A stretch of DNA of 64,000 nt, taken from NCBI GenBank assembly GCA_005405945.1, contig BJHW01000002.1, forward strand, positions 558,001-622,000, given 5' to 3'. The notes below the pieces were generated by a model that was not told the origin of the DNA, did not search any database, and saw nothing but the letters and a program-made list of their open reading frames with translations. This DNA comes from Streptomyces violaceusniger (GTDB lineage Bacteria; Actinomycetota; Actinomycetes; Streptomycetales; Streptomycetaceae). Of the stretch, positions 41,921 to 51,202 are shown in pieces (within the stretch, counting starts at the first letter, position 1; each line of letters starts with the position of its first letter). The translations under genes were made by a program, and so were the position numbers.

Positions 41921-44244
41921 TCAGGACGCGGGGAGCCCCCAGCGCGGCGCGGGCTCGGCCGCTTCGACCGGGCGGACGGTCAGGTCCGGGCGGTCGCCGC
42001 GGGCGGTGATGATCGCCTCCTGGCCCCTGGTGAGCGCGATCCGGATCGTGCCCGCGCCCACGGTCTCGTACGGCAGCCGCCGCCCGCGCCCGTCCCGCAC
42101 CTCGATGGGCCCGTCCAGGGAGTGCCGTACGACACAGGGCGCGCCCGCCTCGCTGCGCAGCCGCACCCAGCGGGTCCGGCCGCCCTCGCGGGCGGCGCTC
42201 AGCAGGAAGGCGCCCTGGGTGCGGAAGTCGTGGACCATCAGCTCGGCCCAGGCGGCGGGCAGCGCGGGGAAGACCCGGATCACCCCGCCCCAGCTCTGGC
42301 ACACCATGTCGTGCAGCGACTGCGCGGCGGACAGCGGCGTCTCGATGACCGGGCCGGACTCCTTGTACATGGTGTTCGGCTGGATGAAGCGGCGCATCAG
42401 CTCGCCCAGGTACTTGAGGGCGTCCTCACCGCGCCCCATCTGCGCGGACATCGAGGCGGCGCCGGTGAAGGTGTAGCCCTGGAGCGCGCCCTCGAATCCG
42501 ACCCAGTGGTTGAGGGAGGTCTCGATCAGCTCCCGTTCGGCGGGGTCCTCCCAGGTGACCTCGTACAGCGGATAGACGGCGAGCATATGGGAGTAGTGGC
42601 GGTGGGACTTGGCGAAGGGCACCCCCGCGCCGATCATGAAGCCGTTCTCGTCGACGGGGTACGGGGTGAGCTTGGTCAGCACCTCCCGCCAGCGCGGCGC
42701 GGAGGGGTCCTTGACGCCGAGGATCCGGGCCGAGTCCAGGAGGGTGGCGCAGCCCCAGCGCAGCAGCATCAGGTCGTAGTTGCAGTCGGGCGCGTTGACG
42801 CCGTACTCGGGCGAGAAGGTGGCGGGCAGATGCAGCTTGCCGTCGCTGCCGGGGGTGAGGAAGTGGAGGTAGTAGGCGATGGCCTTGCGCAGCAGCGGAT
42901 AGACCACATCGCGCAGCACCGACTCGTCCATGGTGTGGCGGTATGTCAGCCACACGTTGTGCAGCGCCCAGGTGAGGTTGCCGACCTCGGGGGTGGGCGG
43001 GTCCTGGCCGGGGATGCCGACCGCGTAGCCGCCGCCTCCCACCGCGCCGCCGTTGACCAGGTGGATGTCGGTGGTGCGGGGAATGCCCGCCGAGTCCTTG
43101 CGGTACGGGGCGTCGAGCTGGTTGGAGAGGTTGTCGCGGAATTCGCCGAGCGCCCGTGTCACCGCGTCGAGTTCGAGGTGGTTGGAGCCGTGGATCAGCC
43201 AGTACTCGAGCTGCACGTTGAGGTTCCACCAGGTCGCGGGCCACGGGGTGGACTCCAGCCAGGGCCCCGAGGTGGCCATCACGGGGGCGTCGGCGCGCGC
43301 GGCCGCGGCCACCTTGTACAGCTGGATCCAGTAGAAGCGCTGGAGCCGGGCGGCGGGGAGGGAGAGGAAGCTCTTCCGGTAGTAGGCGTGCCACCAGGCG
43401 CGATGGGTGGGCGCGAGGGCGTCGTAGGGGAGCGCCGAGGCGGACCCGATGTCCTTGAGCGCGCGGTCGCGCGCGGTGCGCTTGGGGTGGGAGTGGGCCA
43501 CGGTGACGTACAGCGTCCGCCGCCCGGCGCGGGTCCGCTCCCGCCAGGCCGTCACATGCTGTCCGCCGGCGAGCAGCGGCTGCACGGCGGCCTGGACGCC
43601 GTGGTGGTCCTCGACGACGGCCGGGGGGTTGCCGGTGTAGCCGTCGGGCACCGGTTTGAAGTCGACCCGCGGGCTGATGGCCTCGGCGGGGTGGAACACC
43701 CAGCGGAACGCGGCCTCGCCGGAGGTCGGGGTCACCTCGATGGCCATGACGGAGCGTGAGTTGTGCACCAGGGCGCGGAGGGTGAGGGTGCCCTTGTCGG
43801 TGGCGATGGTCCCGGTCAGCTCGGCGTCGCGCAGCCGCAGCCGCCAGTCGACGGCGGTGATGGCACCGACCGGCTCCAGGGTGAAGTACCCGATGGGCAG
43901 CCGCGCGAGCCCGAAGAGGGAGCCGAACTCCGGCCGGTGGTCCTGGACCTCGCTGTGCTGCACATTGAAGCGCACCGCGTTGGCGCCGCCCGGCTCGGCG
44001 TAGATGCCCGAGCCGAGCAGGGCGTTCCCGAGGAAGGGGCCCTCGTACCAGGTCTGCGGCATCTTCTGCCACACCATGTCGGCGTCGGCGAGGACCGTTT
44101 CCCAGGGGTCCCCGCGGGGCGGGCGGCCGCGGCGGGGGCCTGCGGCTCGGCGGCGTACGCGGCGGCCGGACCGGCGAGTCCGGCGGCGGCGCCCGCGGCC
44201 ATGGCGGTGCCGACGACGGTCCTTCTGGTGGGTGCGGATGACAT
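41921..44244 (-). CDS. Tat-exported GH95-family glycoside hydrolase (frameshifted)
   Basis: A protein of about 775 residues related to GH95 alpha-L-fucosidases and galactosidases. The Tat-like signal MSSAPTRRTVVGTAMAAGA starts at 44244 and lies in another frame from the main body. One missing base near 44120 in a C/G run separates RPAG from the RGDPWETVLADADMVWQKMP region. GH95 landmarks are the beta-sandwich start (WYEGPFLGNALLGSGIY), the barrel segment SPEYGVNAPDCNYDLMLLRW, SHRHYSHMLAVYPLYEV and the late beta domain. GH95 uses an inverting mechanism with Asn/Asp/Glu residues. With the GH29 protein it suggests fucosylated glycans as food. Confidence 0.85.
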
Positions 44245-44492
44245 GACGCTCCAGGGGTGTGAACCGGGGTGCGGGTGTTCTTCGGCGGGGGCGGGCGGGG
44301 CGCGGCGGTCACGTACATGCCTGAGGTTCCTCGATCTGAACCCCTCGGGCATGATGCAGCCCTCATCGCGGAACCGGAACCCCTCGGGCGCCATAAACAT
44401 CGGATGGACGGCCAGGACGGCAGGCGGAAATGGCGCCCACGCGAGGGTGGGCGCGGCAATACCTCGGATCTTCTGGCCCGGAAGCGGGCGGG

Positions 44493-45089
44493 TTACGCGC
44501 TCGCTTCCCGCCCTCTGACGATCAGCCCGACGCCGTGCCGGAAGCGGTGCTCGAAGTCGCCGAAGTGTTCCATGACCGCGGCGAGGGACGGGAAGCGCTC
44601 GGCGGTGGCCGCCCGCAGCAGCGGCTCCATGCCGCCGATGCCCTGGGCGGCCTGCTCCTCCTGGGTCAGGCCGAGCGTGAAGTACACCAGCGACCAGGTC
44701 CGCCAGCCCGCTTCCGCGGCGCCGTGGCCGCCGCTGAGGAACGCGCCCGTCATGGCGTCCGCGAAGCGCAGGGTGTGCTCCTCGGCGACATACGTCCCGG
44801 CCACGACCCGGGCGCCGTCGCGGCGGGAGAGCAGCGCGGCGCGGTAGCGGCGGGCGAGCGTCCGCGCCCGTTCGTCCCAGGGCTCCGGGAGCGGCGCGTC
44901 GGCGCATCCCTCGAGCATCGCGTCGGCCATCAGCTCCAGCAGCCGGGGCTTGCTGGAGGCGTGCCAGTAGACGGTGTTGAGCTGCACGCCCAGCCGCTCG
45001 GCGACCTTGCGCATCGTGAGCTTGTCCAGCCCCGCCTCGTCGAGCAGTTCCAGTGCCGCCGTCACCACGGCCGTGCGGTCCAGGCCCAT
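44493..45089 (-). CDS. TetR family regulator (tetracycline-repressor-type C-terminus)
   Basis: A 198-residue repressor. The HTH is RTAVVTAALELLDEAGLDKL, then TMRKVAERLGVQLNTVYWHA. The C-terminal half (HTLRFADAMTGAFLSGGHGA, WSLVYFTLGL) matches the TetR_C_1 class whose members respond to tetracycline-like or polyketide ligands. It is divergent from the FAD monooxygenase across 109 bp that hold two copies of one palindrome. Both facts indicate repression of itself and the monooxygenase until a substrate is bound. The ATG is at 45089. Confidence 0.94.
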   Translation of the reverse strand: MGLDRTAVVTAALELLDEAGLDKLTMRKVAERLGVQLNTVYWHASSKPRLLELMADAMLEGCADAPLPEPWDERARTLARRYRAALLSRRDGARVVAGTYVAEEHTLRFADAMTGAFLSGGHGAAEAGWRTWSLVYFTLGLTQEEQAAQGIGGMEPLLRAATAERFPSLAAVMEHFGDFEHRFRHGVGLIVRGREASA

Positions 45090-45113
45090 GCCGCCGCTCT
45101 CCCTCCGCTTGCG

Positions 45114-45132
45114 ACTTGATCCTAGATCAAGT
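45114..45132. promoter_or_regulatory. TetR operator 1
   Basis: ACTTGATC-CTA-GATCAAGT is a perfect 19-bp inverted repeat 25 bp upstream of the tetR start. Its core TTGATCCTAGATCAA is nearly identical to operator 2. Confidence 0.9.
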
Positions 45133-45149
45133 CTACTGGGGCCAGATCA

Positions 45150-45164
45150 TTGATCCTGGATCAA
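45150..45164. promoter_or_regulatory. TetR operator 2
   Basis: TTGATC-CTG-GATCAA repeats operator 1 with one base changed in the spacer, with centres 34 bp apart, and lies 35 bp before the monooxygenase start. Two operators in a divergent promoter region are the arrangement seen in tetA/tetR-type systems. Confidence 0.9.
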
Positions 45165-45198
45165 GAGGCCGGGATCGTCAGCCGAGTGAGGAGCTGGC

Positions 45199-46728
45199 GT
45201 GGTGAACGACGTCGTCGTGGTGGGGGCCGGACCCGTGGGGCTGCTGCTCGCCGCCGAACTGCGGCTGGTGGGCGTGGACGTCACCGTGATCGAGCGCGCG
45301 GCCGCCCGCAGCCCGCACTCCAAGGCGCTGACCCTGCATCCGCGCAGCCTGGAGGTGCTGGCGATGCGCGGTCTCGCCGAGCCGTTCGTCCGCGAGGGCG
45401 TGCCCGTGCCCACCGGGCACTACGGCGGGCTGCCGGTCCGGCTGGACTTCTCCGTGCTGGACACCCGCTTCCCGTACACGCTGGTCCTGCCGCAGCTCCG
45501 CACCGAGCAGCTGCTGGAGGAGCGGCTGCGGGCGCTGGGCGGGGAGATCCGCTGGCGGCACCGGGCGCTGGAGGTGCGCCAGGACGCGGACGGCGCCGAG
45601 GTGGACGTGGCGGGCCCCGACGGGAGGTACACCCTGCGCGCGGCGTGGGTGGTGGGCTGTGACGGGGCCGGGAGCGCCGTACGGACCTCCGCCGGGATCG
45701 ACTTCCCCGGCACCCGGGCCACCGCCACCGGCGTCCTCGGCGACGTGGTGCTCGACGCGCCGCCGTCGGTCCCCTCCGTCGACAACGAGCACGGGGGCTT
45801 CCTGATCGTCCCGCTGGCCGACGGACACCACCGCATCGCGGGCTCCACCAGGGAGTCCCTCACCGTCCCCGCCGACCGGCCGCTCACCTTCGACGAGCTG
45901 CGCGGCGCCGTGCGCCAGGTCGCGGGAACGGACTTCGGGATGCGGGCACCCCGCTGGCTGTCCCGGTTCGGCAACGCCGCCCGGCAGGCCGCCCGCTACC
46001 GCGACGGCCGCGTCCTGCTCGCCGGGGACGCGGCGCATATGCACATGCCCATGGGCGGCCAGGGCCTGAACGTGGGGCTCCAGGACGCCTTCAACCTCGG
46101 GTGGAAGCTGGCCGCGGTGTGCCAGGGCCGTGCGCCCGACGGGCTGCTGGACACCTACCACGCCGAGCGCCACCCCGTGGGGGCCGCGCTGCTGGAGAAC
46201 ACCCAGGCCCAGACCGTGCTCGGCGCCACGCACACGCCCGACGTACGGGCCCTGCGCTCGGTGTTCAGCCGGCTGCTGGCCGCCCATCCGGCGGTGAACC
46301 GGCAGTTCGCCGGGGAGCTCTCCGCGCTGGACGTGGCCTACCCGGCGGACGGGGCGGGCGACCGGCTCACCGGCACCCGCGCCCCCGACCTCGGGCTGGA
46401 CGGGGCGCCCGAGCCCAGCCTGTATCCGCTCCTGGCCGACGGGCGCTTCGTACTGCTCCACCTCGGCTCTGGCGGCGTTGGCCCCGATGACGCCGACGCC
46501 CGCGCCACCGCCGACGCCCGCGCCACCGCCGACGCCCGCGCCACCGCCGACGCCCGCGCCACGGCGGACGCCCGCGCCACCGCGGACGCGATCGCCGGGA
46601 GCCCGGACCGGATACGGGCCGTGACCGCGCGCCCCACCACCACCCACGACGGCTGGGCGGGGCGGCGGACGGTCCTGGTGCGCCCCGACGGCCATGTCGC
46701 CTGGGACGCCGCGCTGTCCACCACGTGA
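45199..46728 (+). CDS. FAD-dependent aromatic monooxygenase
   Basis: A 509-residue flavoprotein of the PheA/TfdB, rifampicin or tetracycline monooxygenase class. The FAD motif is VVVVGAGPVGLLLAAELRL, followed by VIERAAARSPHSKALTLHPR, the DG motif VVGCDGAGSAVR, and RVLLAGDAAHMHMPMGGQGL with NVGLQDAFNLGWKLA. The C-terminal thioredoxin-like domain is interrupted by five copies of DARATA coded by an 18-bp minisatellite (46495-46584). The start is GTG 45199 or 45202. Control by the adjacent TetR protein suggests a detoxifying or tailoring hydroxylase for an aromatic drug-like molecule; that role is inferred. Confidence 0.9.
   Translation: MVNDVVVVGAGPVGLLLAAELRLVGVDVTVIERAAARSPHSKALTLHPRSLEVLAMRGLAEPFVREGVPVPTGHYGGLPVRLDFSVLDTRFPYTLVLPQLRTEQLLEERLRALGGEIRWRHRALEVRQDADGAEVDVAGPDGRYTLRAAWVVGCDGAGSAVRTSAGIDFPGTRATATGVLGDVVLDAPPSVPSVDNEHGGFLIVPLADGHHRIAGSTRESLTVPADRPLTFDELRGAVRQVAGTDFGMRAPRWLSRFGNAARQAARYRDGRVLLAGDAAHMHMPMGGQGLNVGLQDAFNLGWKLAAVCQGRAPDGLLDTYHAERHPVGAALLENTQAQTVLGATHTPDVRALRSVFSRLLAAHPAVNRQFAGELSALDVAYPADGAGDRLTGTRAPDLGLDGAPEPSLYPLLADGRFVLLHLGSGGVGPDDADARATADARATADARATADARATADARATADAIAGSPDRIRAVTARPTTTHDGWAGRRTVLVRPDGHVAWDAALSTT
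46495..46584 (+). repeat. 18-bp in-frame minisatellite, five copies
   Basis: Unit GACGCCCGCGCCACCGCC is repeated five times with minor changes in the last two, coding DARATA each time. It lies between DD and DAIAGS in the C-terminal domain of the monooxygenase. Copy number could vary between strains without breaking the frame. Confidence 0.95.
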
Positions 46729-46909
46729 GACGCGTTCGGCGGCGCTCGTACGTACCAGCTCACCACGGATGGCTCCCCGTGGCGACCGGGCGCGGAACGC
46801 GGTCCCGGCGGCGGCTCCTTGTCCACTACCTGAGAATCGACGCGCGGAGCGTTCAGGCGCTGGTTAATCTGACGACAGATCCGGTTCGGCCGACACGAGG
46901 GAGTGTGCG

Positions 46910-47080
46910 GTGACCCCCGAATACACACAGAGCGACGACGCGCGCGCCGATAACAGCGGGCGGTTCGTGCAGGCCGCCGAGGTGGGCAGTCTGGAGGTAT
47001 GGGCGCGGTCCGCGCCGATCCGACTCGCCGGTTACGAGGACGACCTCGCCGAGCCGCACATCCTCCAGAGCGTGGACTGA
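46910..47080 (+). CDS. Conserved-looking 56-residue protein of unknown function
   Basis: A small gene with a GTG start at 46910 and a GAGGGAG ribosome site. The sequence begins MTPEYTQSDDARADNSGRFV and then reads QAAEVGSLEVWARSAPIRLA, ending YEDDLAEPHILQSVD. The central AEVGSLEVWARSAPIRLAGY region looks like a folded, non-random protein, with good codon bias. It has no signal peptide or membrane segment. It heads the XRE/ImmA/MAB_1171c module, separated from the XRE gene by 279 bp that contain a structured repeat and a palindrome. I do not know its function. A peptide ligand, substrate or immunity partner of the ImmA-type peptidase is one possibility. Confidence 0.65.
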   Translation: MTPEYTQSDDARADNSGRFVQAAEVGSLEVWARSAPIRLAGYEDDLAEPHILQSVD

Positions 47081-47102
47081 TGGCCCGGCGCATGCGCTGA
47101 GA

Positions 47103-47182
47103 GCGAGGGAGGACACCGGTCCCCGGCCGCGACCGCTGGCAACAAGCGGACATCCAGGCCGTCGACCGGTCGCCTCCCTCGC
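47103..47182 (+). ncRNA. Candidate structured RNA element
   Basis: An 80-nt segment that can fold on itself. Outer stem: GCGAGGGAGG (47103-47112) with CCTCCCTCGC (47173-47182). Then comes a 2x2 internal loop and ACCGGT (47115) with ACCGGT (47165). A small hairpin CCGCT-GGCAACA-AGCGG lies inside. It is in the gap between the 56-aa gene and the XRE gene. It may be a terminator/attenuator for the small gene, or a regulatory or small RNA. No known RNA family is recognised. Confidence 0.45.
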
Positions 47183-47207
47183 CTGACGGATCACCCTTCT
47201 GGCTCAG

Positions 47208-47221
47208 CTACCAACTGGTAG
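47208..47221. promoter_or_regulatory. Palindrome, candidate operator of the XRE gene
   Basis: CTACCA-AC-TGGTAG is a 14-bp inverted repeat about 140 bp before the XRE start, next to TTAAGTCC, in an unusually A/T-rich spot. It fits a binding site for the downstream helix-turn-helix protein. Confidence 0.45.
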
Positions 47222-47359
47222 TTAAGTCCTTCACCCCCGCGATACCGGACCGGGCTGGTGTGCGACCGATGCACATGGCAGGATGCATCGCGCGGCGTCG
47301 TCCGCCTTAACCAACCGTGAGGGTGTGCGAGCCCGGGGAGCAGCCGTGAGGGGGCGCAG

Positions 47360-47887
47360 ATGGCAGTGGGTGGAGACAGGTCACCGGACGCCGCCGGCAG
47401 CCCGCTCGCGGAACGGCTCAACTACCTGTTCACCACCATGCACCCGCCGGGCGCGCCGTACACCAACGCGCATGTCGCCGAGGAGATCAGCGGCGGCGAG
47501 GAGTACGGCGGGGTGAGCCTGACCGAGCAGTATCTGTCGATGCTGCGCAACGGCAGGCGCACCAACCCCAGCCCGGATGTGCTGCGGGCGCTCGCCAAGT
47601 TCTTCGCCGTGCCCGTCGGTTATCTGCTGGGTGATCTGTCGCCTTCGCAGGCGGAGCGGGTCGAGGAGGAGGTACGGTTCCTCGTCGCCATGCGCGACAA
47701 GCGGGTCCGCAGCATCGCGCTGCGGTCCGTGGGCCTCCCGCCAGAGGTCCAGGACAGTCTCACCACGATCATCTCCCAGTTCCGGCAGCAGATGAACCTT
47801 CCGCCCGAGCCGCCCGGTACGAACGGCGCCGGGGAGGCGGACGGTTCGGGCGGTCCGGACGGCGGGGCGACGAATGGCCGACGATGA
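47360..47887 (+). CDS. XRE family helix-turn-helix regulator
   Basis: A 175-residue protein with a single HTH in the first half: PLAERLNYLFTTMHPPGAPY, TNAHVAEEIS, VSLTEQYLSMLRNGRRTNPS and VLRALAKFFAVPVGYLLGD. Helices (LSPSQAERVEEEVRFLVAMR) and a Gly/Asp-rich tail follow. The start at 47360 has GAGGGGG upstream. The following ImmA/IrrE-type gene overlaps its end, the typical ImmR-ImmA or DdrO-IrrE order in which the peptidase cleaves the repressor. That relation is inferred from gene order. Confidence 0.9.
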   Translation: MAVGGDRSPDAAGSPLAERLNYLFTTMHPPGAPYTNAHVAEEISGGEEYGGVSLTEQYLSMLRNGRRTNPSPDVLRALAKFFAVPVGYLLGDLSPSQAERVEEEVRFLVAMRDKRVRSIALRSVGLPPEVQDSLTTIISQFRQQMNLPPEPPGTNGAGEADGSGGPDGGATNGRR

Positions 47888-48536
47888 CCCGGAACTGTTC
47901 TCCTCTTGGCGGCGCAGCGGAAACGAGGGTGGTACAGGCATGCGAGTGGGCCGGATGCGGCGGCGGTGCAAGCAGCTCATCAAGGAGCTCGGGCTGCCCG
48001 CCTCGACCGATCTGCCCGGTCTGTGTGACGTCGTGGCCCGCCGCGTGGGACGCCCGGTCCACCTGGTGCCGATGAGTCTGGGCGGCGTGGTCTCGGGCAT
48101 GACCGCCTCCACCGACGAGGACTACTGGATCTTCTACGAGCTCAGGACGTCCCCCTGGCACCAGATCCACATCGTGCTGCATGAAATCGGCCATCTGCTG
48201 CTCGGACACGAGCAGGACCCGGCCGTCACCGAGGACGCGCTGCGGATGTGGACGCCGTCGGTCGATGTGACCACCGCGATGCGCCGGCTGGGGATGACCG
48301 CGGACTTCGCCCGCCACCACGCTTATGACAACCTCACCGAGCGCGAGACCGAGGTGCTGGGCACCCTCCTGATGGAGCGTGTGGTGCCGACCTCGCCGGA
48401 CCACGGGCCGCCGCTCCAGGGCCGGGCCGCCGAACTCGCGGCGGCACTCGGCCCGGCGCTGCGCCATGTGCGCACCGACGGGGTCGACCGTACCGATGGC
48501 GCACGCGGTGAACCGGGCGGTGACACCGGTGTTTGA
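47874..48536 (+). CDS. ImmA/IrrE family metallopeptidase
   Basis: A zinc metallopeptidase with the HExxH motif in IHIVLHEIGHLLLGHEQDPA at about residues 100-118 and the ImmA/IrrE-type N-terminus MRRRCKQLIKELGLPAS followed by LCDVVARRVGRPVHLVPM. The start may be ATG 47874 (overlapping the XRE gene) or ATG 47940 (MRVGRMRRRC). The latter removes 22 residues of no similarity. Relatives cleave helix-turn-helix repressors after DNA damage or in mobile-element induction. Here it sits between the XRE regulator and a membrane protein and overlaps the latter by 41 bp. Confidence 0.9.
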   Translation: MADDDPELFSSWRRSGNEGGTGMRVGRMRRRCKQLIKELGLPASTDLPGLCDVVARRVGRPVHLVPMSLGGVVSGMTASTDEDYWIFYELRTSPWHQIHIVLHEIGHLLLGHEQDPAVTEDALRMWTPSVDVTTAMRRLGMTADFARHHAYDNLTERETEVLGTLLMERVVPTSPDHGPPLQGRAAELAAALGPALRHVRTDGVDRTDGARGEPGGDTGV

Positions 48537-49712
48537 CCTCGTCTATCTGTGCTTCGGCGCCGCCGCCTGGGCGATGGCCGGTTACAAGGCCCGGGCCTGG
48601 TTCCGCGACCGCGCCAACGCCGATCTCGGCCTGGCGTGCGTGATGACCGCGGCCGTGGCGAATGTGTTCCTGCTCTCCGCGCCCAGCCTCTACCGCTGGT
48701 TCGACGGGCTGGTGGGCGTCGCCAATCTCGCCATGGTCCTCCTCTACTCCTCCGTCGTGGTGTTCGCCACCGGCGCCCTGGTGCTGCTGCTGCGCTGGAC
48801 GGGCTCCGCGGTGCCGCCCCGCGCGGTGGTCGCCGCCGTGGCCGTGGCGTGGACGGTCGCCATCGTCGGCTTCGCGGTGGGCCGTCCGGACGCCGTGGAG
48901 CACCCCCGCGACTTCAGCACCGCCTACGCCGACGCCCCCGGAGTGGTCCTCTTCCTGGTGCTGTATCTGGCCATTTTCGGAGCCGGTCTGGCGGGGCTCG
49001 GCATCCTGTGCCCGCGCTATGCCGCCAGCCTGCGCGGCTCATGGCTGGCCCGGGGGCTGCGGGTGCTGGCCGCCGGATGCTGGCTGGGACTGGCGTACTG
49101 CGCCTGCAAGCTGATCGGTTTCGTCTTCTCCTGGGCGGGCCATGAGCTGTACTGGCTCTCCAACGGAGTGGCCCCGCTGACCGCGTCGGTCGCGGCGCTC
49201 CTGGTGCTGGCCGGTTTCGCCATCCCCGCCGTGGGGCCGCGGGCCTCCGCGTGGCGCCGCTTCCGGAGGCTGCGGCCGCTGTGGCGGGAGGTCACCGCGC
49301 AGGCCCCGAGGTGTCCATGGGCCAGTCCCGCTGGAGCGGCTGGTGGCCGTTCGCGGACCTGGAGTGGCGGGCCAACCGCCAGATGGCCGAGATCCGGGAC
49401 GTCCAGCGCGGCGTACGGCGCCATGTGGAGGCCCGCGTGCTGGAGATTGCCCATGTCAAGGGCGGCGCGGCGCGACTCGACGATTGGCAACTTGCTGCCG
49501 TAGTGGAAGCAGCGGCGCTCAGACGCGGTTTGCTGAACCAAGCAGACGGACATGTGCCGGAGTCCGCGGCGGACAGCGTGGTGGTGACGACGGGGGCCGA
49601 ACTGGTGGAGGAGCACGAGCACCTGGCCCGCGTCGCCGACGTCTACCACCTGCCGCTCGTGGACGAGGTGCTCGCGGAACTGAGGGAGGAGACCGCCGCC
49701 CGGCGGCGGTGA
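48496..49712 (+). CDS. MAB_1171c family putative transporter (frameshifted)
   Basis: A membrane protein of about 405 residues with seven or so helices in the first 260 residues (for example VFDLVYLCFGAAAWAMAGYK, VVLFLVLYLAIFGAGLAGLG, and a C-terminal pair up to VLAGFAIPAVGP). A cytoplasmic, charged domain follows (MAEIRDVQRGVRRHVEARVL, ELVEEHEHLARVADVYHLP). The frame breaks near 49310: one missing C/G in the CCCCGAGG run splits QAPEVSMGQSRWSGW. Members of this family occur almost only in actinobacteria, beside XRE and ImmA/IrrE genes as here. Their function is not established. Signal transduction or export of a small product are both possible. Confidence 0.85.
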
Positions 49713-49770
49713 ACGGGGGGATCACAGACGAGGTGGCCCTGGACGGGGGTCGGGGCCGCCCGTGGCACAG

Positions 49771-49802
49771 GCGGCGCCGGGGAGATTCAGCCCCGGCGCC
49801 GC
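49771..49802 (+). terminator. Strong stem-loop terminator before the P450 gene
   Basis: GCGGCGCCGGGG (49771-49782) pairs perfectly with CCCCGGCGCCGC (49791-49802) around the loop AGATTCAG. It lies 58 bp after the membrane-protein gene and about 100 bp before the P450 start. It probably ends the XRE-ImmA-MAB_1171c transcript and leaves the P450 on its own promoter. Confidence 0.85.
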
Positions 49803-49906
49803 CTCCCGGCCACCACTCTTCACCACCGGCGTGTACATCGCCTGGACGGGCTGGAATGGCCCGCCCGCCCAGGCGCCGGGGACGCCACGGCCTAGAGTCG
49901 GGATTC

Positions 49907-51141
49907 ATGCAGAACACCGCGAACGCCGCCGGAACGGACGGCCCGGAGCTCGTTGACACCGCCCCGCTGATCGAGGACCTCTATCCGGCCCTGGCCGAGC
50001 TGCGCGAGGCCGGCCCGGTCCACCGGATCGCCGGCACCGACGGACGCCCCGCCTGGCTGGTGACCCGTTACGAGGACGTGCGACGGCTGTTCGCCGATCC
50101 GCGCCTCGCCCTGGACAAGCGCCACGCCGCGCCGGGCAACTACAGCGGCTTCTCCCTGCCGCCCGCCCTCGACACCAATCTGCTCAACATGGACCCGCCG
50201 GACCACACCCGGGTGCGCCGGCTGGTGGTCAAGGCGTTCACCCCCGGCCGCGTGGAGAAGATGCGCGAACCGGTCCGCCGGGTCGCCGAGGAACTGCTCG
50301 ACGCCATCGAGCCCGACGGCCGCGCGGACCTCCTGGCCGCCTACGCCGGGCAGTTGCCCATCATCGTCATCTGCGACCTGCTCGGCGTCCCGCAGCGCGA
50401 CCGGCGCGACTTCCGGGCCTGGAGCGACGCCCTGATCACCCCCGATCCGGCGCGACCGCGGGCGGCGAAGGAAGCGGTCGGCAGCATGCTGCGCTTCTAC
50501 ACCGAGCTGATCGCGAAGAAGCGCGCCGAGCCCGCGGACGATCTGCTCTCGGATCTGATCCGGGTCCGTGACGACGAGGCCGGGGACGGCGACGGCGACG
50601 GCAGGCTCAGCGAGGACGAACTGACCTCGCTCGCCTTCCTCATCCTCCTCGCGGGCTACGAGAACACCGTCCACCTCATCGCCAATGCGGTGCTCACCCT
50701 GCTCGACCACCCACGGTGCTCAAGGAGCTGCGCGCGGATCCCAGCGGTCTCGCGGCCGCCTTCGACGAGCTGGCGCGGTACGAGGGCCCGGCGTCGCTGG
50801 GGATCCGCCGCTTCCCGCTGGAGGACATCGAGATCGGCGGTGTGACCATCCCCGCCGGGGAGACGGTGCTGCTGTCGGTGGCCTCGGCCCACCGTGACCC
50901 GGCCCACTTCAAGGATCCGGACGAGTTCAATCCACATCTTGGCCGGTCCGGTCACCTTGCGCTCGGCCATGGCATCCACTACTGCCTCGGCGCGCCACTG
51001 GCCCGAATGGAGATGGAAACCGCTCTGGCCGCGCTGCTTCGCCGTTTCCCGGGGCTGCGGCTGGACGTCCCGAGAGACCAGCTCCGGTGGCGGCCGACGA
51101 TCCGCGCGCGTGGCCTGATCTCGCTGCCTGTCGCATGGTGA
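49907..51141 (+). CDS. Cytochrome P450 (frameshifted)
   Basis: A bacterial class I P450 of about 412 residues. The N-terminal part shows PPDHTRVRRLVVKAFTPGRV, and the I-helix oxygen motif is FLILLAGYENTVHL. The K-helix ExxR appears as DELARYEG. GVTIPAGETVLLSVASAHRD and ALGHGIHYCLGAPLARMEME (heme Cys) follow. The heme loop lacks the usual Phe, with Leu in that place. The frame breaks near 50712, where one missing C gives PTVLKELRADP after DHP. The layout resembles CYP107-type tailoring enzymes. It stands after the XRE/ImmA/MAB_1171c set, a common neighbour order in Streptomyces, but behind a terminator. The substrate is unknown. Confidence 0.92.
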
Positions 51142-51202
51142 ACGGGAGAAGCGAACAGGTTTTTGATGCATAACCCCCGCCGATGCGGTAAAAAGGTCTC
51201 GA

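Noticed and set aside
41897..43759. 620-codon plus-strand open frame opposite the GH95 gene
   Set aside because: Antisense shadow of a real gene; rich in Gly, Val, Arg and Pro with no domain features. High GC leaves such frames open.
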